From Microbacteriaceae bacterium PS02333 (GTDB lineage: Bacteria; Actinomycetota; Actinomycetes; Actinomycetales; Microbacteriaceae), in the NCBI GenBank assembly GCA_029959665.1, contig JASCOI010000021.1:1-35871 (forward strand): a stretch of 35,871 bases of DNA, read 5' to 3'. The notes under the pieces were generated by a model. The model was not told the origin of the DNA. It ran no database searches and saw only the letters and a program-made list of their open reading frames with translations. Positions 24,570 to 31,568 of the stretch are shown here, piece after piece; positions within the stretch are counted from its first letter, which is position 1; the number at the start of each line of letters is the position of its first letter. A program made the translations under genes and the position numbers.

Positions 24570-24602
24570 AGGGGCCGCATCCTCGACGAGGATGCGGCCC
24601 CT
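24570..24602 (-). terminator. Strong hairpin between peptide gene and CPBP-DUF418 gene
   Basis: A perfect 16-bp stem (24570-24585 and 24587-24602, arm AGGGGCCGCATCCTCG) with a single central base lies 9 bases after the peptide gene stop. The T-rich side (CTGTTTC) is on the plus strand. It may terminate or attenuate the peptide transcript before the membrane gene, and stop plus-strand transcription as well. Confidence 0.7.
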
Positions 24603-24611
24603 GTTTCATGG

Positions 24612-25037
24612 TCAGAGCCCGAGGATCTGCCGGATCGTGTCGTACAGTGCCGAGGTCGTCAGGCCACTCACGACGTTCTTTACCCAATTCGGCACGGTTC
24701 CCAGCCATCGCACGAATGCGCTGTAACCGCTCTTGACGGCCTTCACCAACGCCTGGTATGCCGCGGCTCCCCACTTCTTCACTGCGGCAATGAACGCACG
24801 AACGAGCGCGCCCGCTTGCTGCTCTGTCGCCAGCCCGTTGGCGGTTCCGGTGCCAACAGCCGGTGCGGTGTGCGCGGCACGCGCGATCGAGCTCGCTTCG
24901 ATGCCACTGAGGGCCGTCGAGCTAACGGCGATCGGTCGAGAGACCGCAGCCGCATTCGCCGCGACCGGCACGGCGCACGCGCCAACCGAAAGCGCCACGA
25001 TGAGACCGCCACCGATGAGATTGTGCTTCAGCTTCAC
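24612..25037 (-). CDS. Secreted cationic peptide precursor, candidate aureocin A53/lacticin Q-like bacteriocin
   Basis: This 141-residue protein has a Sec signal peptide (MKLKHNLIGGGLIVALSVGA... to ANA at 27-29). An Ala/Ser/Thr-rich linker follows, then from about residue 77 an amphipathic helical region. Residues 77-141 contain eight Lys/Arg and one Asp, three Trp (89, 111, 118) and no Cys. The end TIRQILGL resembles KIKQILGIK of lacticin Q, and KKWGAAAY...VRWLG...NWVKN recalls the K/W/G pattern of aureocin A53; this comparison is from memory. Those peptides are leaderless, so a signal-peptide version would be unusual. Start: GTG 25037 after GGGGAG; the longer frame begins at 25055. A lipobox reading (VGAC at 18-21) is possible but weak. 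An antimicrobial role is inferred. Confidence 0.65.
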   Translation of the reverse strand: MKLKHNLIGGGLIVALSVGACAVPVAANAAAVSRPIAVSSTALSGIEASSIARAAHTAPAVGTGTANGLATEQQAGALVRAFIAAVKKWGAAAYQALVKAVKSGYSAFVRWLGTVPNWVKNVVSGLTTSALYDTIRQILGL

Positions 25038-25221
25038 TTGCAACTCCCCAACCACTTGGCCTCAGCTGCATTGCCGAGTTGAACCAAAGTGCAGAGTATG
25101 TATATCAACGGCGGAGTTGGGTATGGAAGTCCAGTGTAGATCCCGGGCGCGTCGCTCCCTGGATCGCGCTGTTGCCCGACCGCACGCGCGGGCCGCGGAC
25201 CGCGAGAGATCGCGGCCGCAT
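25038..25221 (-). promoter_or_regulatory. Upstream region of the peptide gene
   Basis: This 184-base gap is AT-richer near the gene. On the minus strand TTGATATACATACT (about 25113-25100) is the most promoter-like part, about 65 bases before the GTG. A weak inverted repeat (GGCCGCG...CGCGGCC, about 25193-25217) lies at the island edge. No other gene is supported here. The boundary with host-like composition falls near 25140. Confidence 0.35.
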
Positions 25222-25269
25222 GACGGACGGGAGGCTCGGTGCCAGCTGGCACCGAGCCTCCCGTCCGTC
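25222..25269 (-). terminator. Perfect 48-bp palindromic terminator-like repeat, copy 2
   Basis: A loop-free perfect palindrome with 24-base arms, centred at 25245/25246 (CCAG|CTGG), begins 21 bases after the stop of the glycine-betaine-binding protein gene. It shares 25 identical bases (25229-25253) with the copy at 20306-20330. It probably ends the OpuC-type operon. The two copies bracket the lower-GC island. Confidence 0.75.
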
Positions 25270-25290
25270 CGCAGGTCGCGACGCGACCCG

Positions 25291-26304
25291 TCAGGACTTC
25301 GAGATGAAGCCCTCCTTGACCATCCAGTCGAACGCGACGTCCGCCGGTTCCCGGCCCTCGACGTCGACCTGCCGGTTCAGCTCCTGCAGGACGGCGTCCG
25401 TCAGCTTTGGGGAGATCTGGTCGTAGACGTCCTTGAGCTGCGGGTACTCCTGCAGCACCGACGTGGAGAGCACCGGGGCGACGTTGTAGGCCGGGAAGAA
25501 GCCCTTGTCGTCCTCGAGCACCTGCAGGCCGAGCGACTTGATGCGGCCGTCGGTGGTGAACACCTCGCCGAAGTTGCACTTGCCACGGTCGGTCGCCGTG
25601 TAGACGGTGCCGGTGTCGAGGATGTCGACGTTGCCCTTCGGGATCGCGGAGTCGCCGGAGCCGCCGAGCTGCAGGCCGTACTTCTCGAGCATCGGCTTGA
25701 AGCCGTCCGATCGCGAGTTGAACTCCGACTCGACGCAGAACGTGCGCTGGTCGGCCGGGAGGTCGGCGATCTGCGACAGCTTCGTGATGCCACCCAGCTC
25801 CTCGACCGCCTCCTTCCGAACCGCGAACGCGTACGTGTTGTTCATCGGAGCGGGCGGCAGCCAGGTCAGTCCGTTGCCGGCGTCCTCCTGCTTGACGGCC
25901 TCGTACTGCTCCTGCTTGTCCGGGATGCCCTCCTTGTGGCCCATGTAGGTGAGCCAGGCGGTGCCGGTGTACTCGTACGTCATGTCGGCGTCGTGGCTCG
26001 TCATGAGCTGCCGCACCGCCACGCTGCCGGGGACGTTCGTCTCGTCGGTGACCTGGAAGCCCGCCGCCTTCGCCGCGAGCACCCCGATCTTGCCGAGCAC
26101 GAGCTGCTCCGTGAAGTTCTTCGACGTCACCGTGATGTGCGCGTCGTCCGGCAGGTCGTCGATGTGCTTGATCGTGCCGGGCGCTGCGGCCGGGACGAAC
26201 GAGGCCGCGGGCTGCAGGCCGCAGCCGGTGAGCGCCAGGGCGGCTGCACCGGCGACGATCGTGGCCGCGATCCGCCGCGTGCGGCGCTGTGTTCGGGTCG
26301 TCAT
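25291..26304 (-). CDS. opuCC: Glycine betaine/choline-binding lipoprotein (OpuCC/ProX type)
   Basis: The 337-residue substrate-binding lipoprotein has a basic signal region and lipobox LALTGC, then the OpuAC-type domain. ITVTSKNFTEQLVLGKIGVLAAKAAG is the classic start of quaternary-ammonium-binding proteins of this class. YEYTGTAWLTYMG and NNTYAFAVRKE follow, and the end is DVAFDWMVKEGFI. It captures glycine betaine, choline or related osmoprotectants outside the cell. The ATG at 26304 overlaps the permease stop (ATGA). It is the last gene of the four-subunit operon, and the perfect palindrome 21 bases beyond probably terminates the transcript. The exact ligand is not readable from sequence. 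Confidence 0.92.
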   Translation of the reverse strand: MTTRTQRRTRRIAATIVAGAAALALTGCGLQPAASFVPAAAPGTIKHIDDLPDDAHITVTSKNFTEQLVLGKIGVLAAKAAGFQVTDETNVPGSVAVRQLMTSHDADMTYEYTGTAWLTYMGHKEGIPDKQEQYEAVKQEDAGNGLTWLPPAPMNNTYAFAVRKEAVEELGGITKLSQIADLPADQRTFCVESEFNSRSDGFKPMLEKYGLQLGGSGDSAIPKGNVDILDTGTVYTATDRGKCNFGEVFTTDGRIKSLGLQVLEDDKGFFPAYNVAPVLSTSVLQEYPQLKDVYDQISPKLTDAVLQELNRQVDVEGREPADVAFDWMVKEGFISKS

Positions 26305-27065
26305 CGGAGTCCCTTCGGGCGGGCGACGGTCTCGACGATGCGGCCGAGCCAGTCGATGGACAGCGCCAGGAGCGCGATGAGCAGGGCGCCGGACACCAGC
26401 ACCTTCGGCAGGAACAGGTTCACGCCGGTGGTGATGAGGAGCCCGAGGCCGCCGGCACCGATGAAGGTCGCGAGCGCGGCGGAACCGACGAGCAGCACGA
26501 GCGCGGTGCGGATGCCGGAGAGCATGACCGGGACGGCCAGGGGCAGTTCGACCCGCATGAGCACGGAGAACGCGCTCATGCCCATGCCGCGACCGGCCTC
26601 GACCGTGCGCTGGTCGACGCTCTCGATGCCGATGATCGTGTTCCGCAGCACCGGCAGGATCGCGTAGAGCACGAGGGCGATCACCGCGGCCCAGAACGAG
26701 AACCCGAGCCAGAACGCGAGGAGCACCACGAGCCCGACGGCCGGTGCGGCCTGCCCGAAGTTCGCGATCGCCAGGATCACGCCGCTGGCCCGACGGAGCG
26801 GTCCGCGGGTGAGGACGATGCCGAGCGGGATGCCGACGACCAGCACGATCACGGTGGAGACGATCGTCAGGAGCAGGTGCTGCCAGGTCAGCGACACGAG
26901 GTCGGCCGGGTTGAGCGTGGAGCGCTCGGTGGCGGTCAGGTCGGCCGTGTTCAGCCAGACGGCGAACGCGGCGAGCACGACGAGGATCGCGACGGGCTGG
27001 ATGACGAGCCCCCGCCAGGTGGACTTCGCGGGCTTGGTCGCCGGATCGGCGACGACGTCACTCAT
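26301..27065 (-). CDS. opuCD: Glycine betaine/choline ABC transporter permease (second subunit)
   Basis: This 254-residue permease has a short cytoplasmic N-terminus and about six membrane helices of the binding-protein-dependent transport (BPD) type. The coupling loop is ESVDQRTVEAGRGMGMSAFSVLMRVELPLAVPVMLSGIRTA, the EAA motif that docks on the ATPase. LTWQHLLLTIVSTVIVLVVGIPLGIVLTR is the typical OpuCB/OpuCD start. It overlaps the ATPase gene by eight bases and the binding-protein gene by four. With the other permease it forms the heteromeric membrane channel. Confidence 0.92.
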   Translation of the reverse strand: MSDVVADPATKPAKSTWRGLVIQPVAILVVLAAFAVWLNTADLTATERSTLNPADLVSLTWQHLLLTIVSTVIVLVVGIPLGIVLTRGPLRRASGVILAIANFGQAAPAVGLVVLLAFWLGFSFWAAVIALVLYAILPVLRNTIIGIESVDQRTVEAGRGMGMSAFSVLMRVELPLAVPVMLSGIRTALVLLVGSAALATFIGAGGLGLLITTGVNLFLPKVLVSGALLIALLALSIDWLGRIVETVARPKGLR

Positions 27066-28338
27066 CGACGGGCTCCTCTGCACGGACCGGGGACGACGGC
27101 AGCGTCTCGATCGGGTTCGTGTTCGTGCCGACCGGGGTGTACGCCTGCTCCTCGGCCGCTGCTGCACGGGAACGGGTGATCGCGTCCATGACCGTCTCGA
27201 CCGTGATGACGCCCTGGAAGGCCTCGCCGCGGCCGGTGACGAGTGCGGCGCCGGCGCTGGACACGAGCATGGTGTCGAGCGCGTCGTTGAGCGTCGCGGC
27301 CTCGCCGACGACGGGCAAGTCGGGGTCGGTGCCGTCCGGGATGCGGTCGAGGCGCTCGAGCTGGCGACGGGTCGGCCAGCCGATCGGACGCTGACGGGCG
27401 TCCACCACGACGGCGTGCCCGTGGCCGCCGGCCTCGCGCATGCGCTGCAGGACGGCCTTCGCCTCTTCACCCGGCGAGCAGGTCACGGCGGGGGCGAGCT
27501 CGACGTCGCGCACGCGGTTGAGCGTCAGCTGCTTGAGCCCGGCACCCGAGCCGATGAAGTTCTCCACGAACTCGTTCGCCGGCTCGGCGAGGATCCGCTC
27601 CGGGGTGTCGTACTGCACGATGTGCGCACCCTCGGAGAAGATCACGATCCAGTCGCCGAGCTTCACGGCCTCGTCGAAGTCGTGCGTGACGATGACGATC
27701 GTCTTGTGCAGCTCCTCCTGGATGCGGAGGAGCTCGTCCTGCAGGCGCTGGCGGGTGATCGGGTCGACGGCACCGAACGGCTCGTCCATGAGCAGCACTG
27801 GCGGGTCCGCGGCGAGTGCCCTGGCGACGCCGACGCGCTGCTGCTGCCCGCCGGAGAGTTCACGGGGGAAGCGGTCGCGGTAGGTGTCGGGGTCGAGGGA
27901 GACCAGGTCGAGGAGCTCGTCGACGCGAGCGGCGATCTTCTCCTTGGACCAGCCGAGCATCTTCGGCACGATCGCGATGTTCGCCGCGACGGTCATGTGC
28001 GGGAAGAGCCCGCCGGCCTGGATGACGTAGCCCATGCGGCGGCGGAGTTCGTCGCCGTCGATCGAGGTGACGTCGTCGTCGCCCACGACGATCCGGCCCT
28101 CGGTGGGCTCGATCAGGCGGTTGATCATCTTGAGCGTGGTCGTCTTGCCGCAGCCGGAGGGACCGACGAGCATGACGATCTTGCCCGCGGGGATCTCGAG
28201 CGTGATGCCGTCCACGGCGGGCTTCGACTGGCCCACGTAGCGCTTGGTGACGGTGTCGAGCAGGATGCTGCGACCGGTGACGTCGCTCTCGGCGGAGGAG
28301 CCGTCGGTGTGGGACAGGGTTGCGTCAGTGCTGGACAC
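27058..28338 (-). CDS. opuCA: Glycine betaine/choline ABC transporter ATP-binding protein with CBS region
   Basis: The 426-residue ATPase has Walker A GPSGCGKTT (59-67), signature ELSGGQQQR (160-168), Walker B VLLMDEPFGAVD and switch His in VTHDFDEAV. ITRQRLQDELLRIQEELHKTIVIVTHDF is characteristic of OpuA/ProV-like proteins. After the transport domain comes a two-CBS-like region (about 285-395), which in OpuA senses ionic strength or cyclic di-AMP. A Pro/Glu-rich tail ends the protein. The start is GTG at 28338, inside the end of the upstream permease gene (14-base overlap). Gene order permease-ATPase-permease-binding protein is as in OpuC operons. Confidence 0.93.
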   Translation of the reverse strand: MSSTDATLSHTDGSSAESDVTGRSILLDTVTKRYVGQSKPAVDGITLEIPAGKIVMLVGPSGCGKTTTLKMINRLIEPTEGRIVVGDDDVTSIDGDELRRRMGYVIQAGGLFPHMTVAANIAIVPKMLGWSKEKIAARVDELLDLVSLDPDTYRDRFPRELSGGQQQRVGVARALAADPPVLLMDEPFGAVDPITRQRLQDELLRIQEELHKTIVIVTHDFDEAVKLGDWIVIFSEGAHIVQYDTPERILAEPANEFVENFIGSGAGLKQLTLNRVRDVELAPAVTCSPGEEAKAVLQRMREAGGHGHAVVVDARQRPIGWPTRRQLERLDRIPDGTDPDLPVVGEAATLNDALDTMLVSSAGAALVTGRGEAFQGVITVETVMDAITRSRAAAAEEQAYTPVGTNTNPIETLPSSPVRAEEPVDE

Positions 28339-28975
28339 GGATACCTCGCGAGATGGTCAGGCGGCCGAGGCCGAGGAGCAGGAGATCGAGGACGAGGGCG
28401 AGCAGGACGACACCGACCACACCCACCACGACCGAGTTGAGGGAGTTCGCGCCGCCGAGACGCGAGAGCCCGGAGAAGATGAACCCGCCGAGCCCCGGGC
28501 CGAGCGCGTACGCGGCGACGGCGGCGACGCCCATCACCATCTGCGCGGACACCCGGACGCCGGTCAGGATGATCGGCCACGCCATCGGCAGCTCGATCTG
28601 CACGAGCGTGCGGAAGCGGCCCATCCCGATGCCACGGGCCGACTCGACGACGGCGGGGGAGATCTCGGAGAGCCCGACGACCGCGTTGCGGAGGATCGGC
28701 AGGGCGGCGAAGAACGTGACCGTGACGACGGACGGCACGACGCCGAACCCGAGCGGCACGAGCAGCAGGCCGATCACGGCGAAGGACGGCAGCGTCAACC
28801 CGATGGTCGACACCTCGTTCGCGACCGATCTCAACCGGGGGATGCGGTAGACGAGTGCTGCGAGCAGCACGGCGATGACGGTGGCGAGCACGGTGCACTG
28901 GAGGACCAGCCAGAAGTGCTGCCACGACGCGAACCAGATCTGGTCCCATCGCTCCGTGACGTAGTTGAAGAACAC
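28325..28975 (-). CDS. opuCB: Glycine betaine/choline ABC transporter permease (first subunit)
   Basis: This 216-residue BPD permease opens the osmoprotectant operon. I chose GTG at 28975 because the protein then begins MFFNYVTERWDQIWFASWQHFWLVLQ. This closely matches the usual N-terminus of OpuCB-type permeases. The upstream GTG at 29053 would add 26 polar residues with no membrane character. GAGGGG lies about 12 bases before the chosen start, which is a little far. The EAA loop is SEISPAVVESARGIGMGRFRTLVQIELPMAWPIILTGVR. Expression is probably osmotically induced, inferred from the family. Confidence 0.88.
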   Translation of the reverse strand: MFFNYVTERWDQIWFASWQHFWLVLQCTVLATVIAVLLAALVYRIPRLRSVANEVSTIGLTLPSFAVIGLLLVPLGFGVVPSVVTVTFFAALPILRNAVVGLSEISPAVVESARGIGMGRFRTLVQIELPMAWPIILTGVRVSAQMVMGVAAVAAYALGPGLGGFIFSGLSRLGGANSLNSVVVGVVGVVLLALVLDLLLLGLGRLTISRGIRVQH

Positions 28976-29183
28976 CTGCTGCTGGTTCCCCTCGGGTCGG
29001 TCGTTCTGCCCACGGGTCGGGGCACAAGTGCCGCCCAACGTACGCAGTGGCACGGCGACTTGTACAACCGCAAATGTCCGATGTCCAGCGTTCCTGCGGA
29101 TTCTTCAATCCCGAAACCCCAGATCAGCGCGGGGTGCAGTCCGGGTTTCTGGGAGAACGGTAACGATCGACGACGGGGCCGCG
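28976..29183 (-). promoter_or_regulatory. Promoter region of the osmoprotectant operon
   Basis: This 208-base spacer has no supportable gene. On the minus strand TTGTAC (29067-29062) and TACGTT (29042-29037) could be -35 and -10 boxes 19 bases apart. TTGTAC is part of the perfect palindrome TTGTACAA (29060-29067), a possible operator. A short inverted repeat GGCAC-AA-GTGCC lies at about 29021-29032. Confidence 0.3.
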
Positions 29184-29882
29184 CTACAGACCGGCTTCGC
29201 GGAGGCCGGCCTGCTCGGCGATCGAGACGAGCCGCTCCCGCCACTCGATCCACTCCTCGGGCGTCTTCTCCGCGAGGTTGCCGTCACCGTCGCCCGCGAG
29301 GCCGTCGAGCATCTCGCGCACGATGTCCGCGTGTCCGGCGTGCCGAGCGGTCTCGTACGCCATGTGCACCAGGACACGGTGCAGCGTGACGTCGCGGTGC
29401 TCGGGAGCCCACCACGGCACGACCCCGCGCGCGTCGAGGTCGAGCGCCTCGATCGTGGCGTCGGCGTGGGCGGCGCTGGCGTGGTGGAACGCCACGATGT
29501 CCGCCATCGTCTCGTCGAGCGTCGCGTACATGTCCCGGTCGTCGTCGGAGTCGAGCCATGCCGGCGGATCGGGGAGCGGTCGGTCGAACACCCGCCCGAA
29601 GTACTCGGACTGCACGGCGGCCACGTGCTTCACGAGCCCGAGGACGTTCGTGCCCGTCGGGGTCACCGGCCACCTGGCCTGCCGTTCCGCGAGTCCGTCG
29701 AGCTTCGCGAGCAGCGCTGCCCGGTGCTTCTGCAGGTAGCGGTGCAGCGTCTGCTTCACGAGTGCCTGGTCGGTGACCGGGGACGCCCCCTCGTCGGTGA
29801 GCAGGGAGTTCCCGGTCGCGGCGATGGTGCCGGTCGGCGGTGCAGGTCGCACCGCCGGCGGCTCCTCGGTGGTGTCGCTCAT
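29184..29882 (-). CDS. DinB/DUF664 family protein (putative thiol-dependent transferase)
   Basis: The 232-residue protein belongs to the DinB-like four-helix bundle superfamily, DUF664 branch. Likely metal ligands are the histidines in LGLVKHVAAVQSEYFGR (about 92-108) and ETARHAGHADIVREMLDG (about 190-207). The first about 40 residues form a polar extension before the core (TDQALVKQTLHRYLQKHR). Some relatives use mycothiol or bacillithiol as cofactor in detoxification; the substrate here is unknown. The ATG at 29882 follows GAGGG and overlaps the stop of the DUF6197 gene (ATGA), so the two are translationally coupled. Confidence 0.87.
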   Translation of the reverse strand: MSDTTEEPPAVRPAPPTGTIAATGNSLLTDEGASPVTDQALVKQTLHRYLQKHRAALLAKLDGLAERQARWPVTPTGTNVLGLVKHVAAVQSEYFGRVFDRPLPDPPAWLDSDDDRDMYATLDETMADIVAFHHASAAHADATIEALDLDARGVVPWWAPEHRDVTLHRVLVHMAYETARHAGHADIVREMLDGLAGDGDGNLAEKTPEEWIEWRERLVSIAEQAGLREAGL

Positions 29883-30490
29883 GCCCTCGATCGTGCCACC
29901 GCGCGCTCGCGGATGCGCTCCGACTCGGCCACGGCGACACGCTCGGCGGTGAGCAGCAGCCCGGCCACGTCCGCGGAGTTCCGCGACGGTGCGTCGTTCC
30001 AGCTGGTCAGGTCGCGCACGCGGCCCATCCGGACGTCCGGGGCAGGGCACCAGAGGACCGGCGAGCCTTCTTCGACCGCGAGTGCGTGCCAGACGACGTC
30101 GAGAGCGCGCTGGACCGGCTGGGAGTGCACCGCGTGCGGACCACCGGCCGCGTAGACCACGGCGCCGACGAGGCACGCACCGACGAGCGGGCGTCCGGCG
30201 ACGTCCATCGCCGCGGCACTCGACGCCTTGCGGGTACGGCCCTTCTCGTCGACGTAGGAGAACCACGCGTGCTGGATCCAGCCGCGTTCGACGACACCGC
30301 GCGCACCGGACAGCAGCCGCTCCACGTCGGCGAGGTCGCGGAGCTGCGCTTCGGCTCGACGGACCCTGGCAGCGGCACGACGCTCGGCGAGCCGGTCGAG
30401 GAGGCCGCGGAACCCGGAGCGGGTGGGCGTGGGGAGGGAGGGAGAGGCGTCGGTGTCGACGTCGTGCTGGACGCGGAACTCGAGGGTCAT
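29879..30490 (-). CDS. DUF6197-like conserved actinobacterial protein
   Basis: This 203-residue protein has a basic helical N-terminal region (about 28-55) and then the DUF6197-like pattern ADVERLLSGARGVVERGWIQHAWFSYVDEKGRTRKASSAAAMDVAGRPLVGACLVGAVVYAAGG. It begins with a helix, a short sheet with a substituted cysteine-glycine end, and another helix. No enzymatic motif is visible. The ATG at 30490 follows GGAGGGG at good spacing. It is upstream of, and coupled to, the DinB-like gene; a joint stress or detoxification role is only a guess. Members are common in actinobacteria and uncharacterised. Confidence 0.75.
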   Translation of the reverse strand: MTLEFRVQHDVDTDASPSLPTPTRSGFRGLLDRLAERRAAARVRRAEAQLRDLADVERLLSGARGVVERGWIQHAWFSYVDEKGRTRKASSAAAMDVAGRPLVGACLVGAVVYAAGGPHAVHSQPVQRALDVVWHALAVEEGSPVLWCPAPDVRMGRVRDLTSWNDAPSRNSADVAGLLLTAERVAVAESERIRERAVARSRA

Positions 30491-30549
30491 CAGGCCCCTC
30501 CGATCTTCACGTGCACGGATGGTGTGGGGAGACGATAACCCCGTTCTGG

Positions 30550-31431
30550 TCAGCCGTCGAGAGCGGCGTCGATCCCACGCTCGGCGACGATCCGGAACGC
30601 GCTGTCGTCGCTGAGGTGCATCGCCGAGGCGATGGACACGGCCCAGCCACGTGCCCTGGTCCAGGTGGCGTCGTCGGCGGGGACCAGCGCGCGGAAGGTG
30701 CGCCGGGCCTCCCGGTCGAGCGTCAGCCAGGCGGTCGCGAGGTCCACTGCCGGGTCGCCCGCCGTCACGTCGCCGAAGTCGACGACCGCCGACAGGCGGT
30801 CGCCGGTGCCGTCCGGCGCGGGTTCGACGAGCAGGTTGAAGGGGTGCAGGTCGCCGTGCACCCAGACGGGAGGCCCGGCGTACGCGGGCAGGGCGGCTGC
30901 GGTCCGCCAGAGCGCGGCCAGCTCCACGGCACGTGGCACGTCCGCGGTGGCGAGCCGGTCCAGGACGGCCTCCGAGCGGGTGCGCAGGGGGACGGCGCGC
31001 ACCGGGTTGACCGGCGCGTCCGTCGGCGCGGGCACGTGCAGCAGCCGGACGAAGGCGGCGAGCGCCTCGGCCACCGCCGTGCCACCGGCGCGTTCGCCCG
31101 CCGGGACGCCGGGGAGCCAGCGCACGACGCTCCACGACCACGGGTACCCCAGCGCCGGACGGCCGGTCCGCACCGGATCGGGGACGGGCACGATCGCGGC
31201 GACCCGGTGGGCGATCTCGGGGAGCCAGCGTTGCTCGTGCTCGATGAGCCGGGCGGCAGCGGCACGCCGGGGGAGTCGGACGGCCAGCAGCTCCCCGAGC
31301 CGGACGACCACGTTGTCCCAGCCGTTCGCGACGACTGCGAGCGGCAGGTCCGCGAGGTCGGGGTGCTGGTCGGCGAGCAGCGCGCGGACGAGCTCGGCGT
31401 CGACGTCGACCTCGGCTGCTGGGGTGGGCAT
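30550..31431 (-). CDS. Aminoglycoside phosphotransferase (APH) family kinase
   Basis: The 293-residue protein is a kinase-like APH-fold enzyme. The catalytic loop is WVHGDLHPFNLLV (about 189-201), with Asp and His/Asn in the expected places. The metal-binding DFG equivalent follows in VVDFGDVTAGDPAVDLATAW. The N-terminal lobe contains LAVVANGWDNVVVRLG and a conserved Arg in AVRLPRR. This subgroup phosphorylates diverse small molecules, and a clinical resistance function cannot be claimed. The ATG at 31431 lies 6 bases after TAGCCT (31443-31438), a leaderless-type promoter. A TACC/GGTA palindrome is further upstream, close to the end of the ScbR-like regulator gene. Confidence 0.88.
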   Translation of the reverse strand: MPTPAAEVDVDAELVRALLADQHPDLADLPLAVVANGWDNVVVRLGELLAVRLPRRAAAARLIEHEQRWLPEIAHRVAAIVPVPDPVRTGRPALGYPWSWSVVRWLPGVPAGERAGGTAVAEALAAFVRLLHVPAPTDAPVNPVRAVPLRTRSEAVLDRLATADVPRAVELAALWRTAAALPAYAGPPVWVHGDLHPFNLLVEPAPDGTGDRLSAVVDFGDVTAGDPAVDLATAWLTLDREARRTFRALVPADDATWTRARGWAVSIASAMHLSDDSAFRIVAERGIDAALDG

Positions 31432-31488
31432 CGGGTCAGGCTAGCCCGGGCGGCCGCTCCCCGCGAACGGGGGCTCTCGGGGCGAACC

Positions 31489-31500
31489 TACCGCTTGGTA
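31489..31500. promoter_or_regulatory. ARE-like palindrome TACC-GCTT-GGTA upstream of the APH gene
   Basis: TACCGCTTGGTA sits in a context (minus strand AGATACCAAGCGGTAGGTT) that resembles autoregulatory elements bound by gamma-butyrolactone receptors, ATACC...GGTnTnT in type. It lies about 50 bases upstream of the likely APH promoter and just beyond the stop of the ScbR-like gene. Binding is inferred. Confidence 0.4.
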
Positions 31501-31568
31501 TCTTCATAGGGTCGGAGACGTGGGTGTCGCTGGGGGGACTCACGACCCGTGGTCGTGTCGGACCGGCG

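Noticed and set aside
24612-25037. Lipoprotein reading of the peptide precursor through VGAC at 18-21
   Set aside because: Gly at the -2 position is not typical of a lipobox, and a standard ANA cleavage site lies 6-8 residues later. It is kept only as a minor alternative.
20345-25221. Island as a prophage, transposon or integrative element
   Set aside because: No integrase, transposase, tRNA gene or att-like short repeat was seen, only the two palindromic terminator-like repeats.
29054-29183. Possible small gene upstream of the OpuCB permease
   Set aside because: No frame with a credible start, ribosome site or protein-like composition was seen. The longer OpuCB start (GTG 29053) was also rejected because it adds only polar residues before a canonical N-terminus.
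30550-31431. Aminoglycoside resistance gene
   Set aside because: Only the general APH kinase fold is visible. The family is broad, and nothing in the context points to antibiotic resistance.
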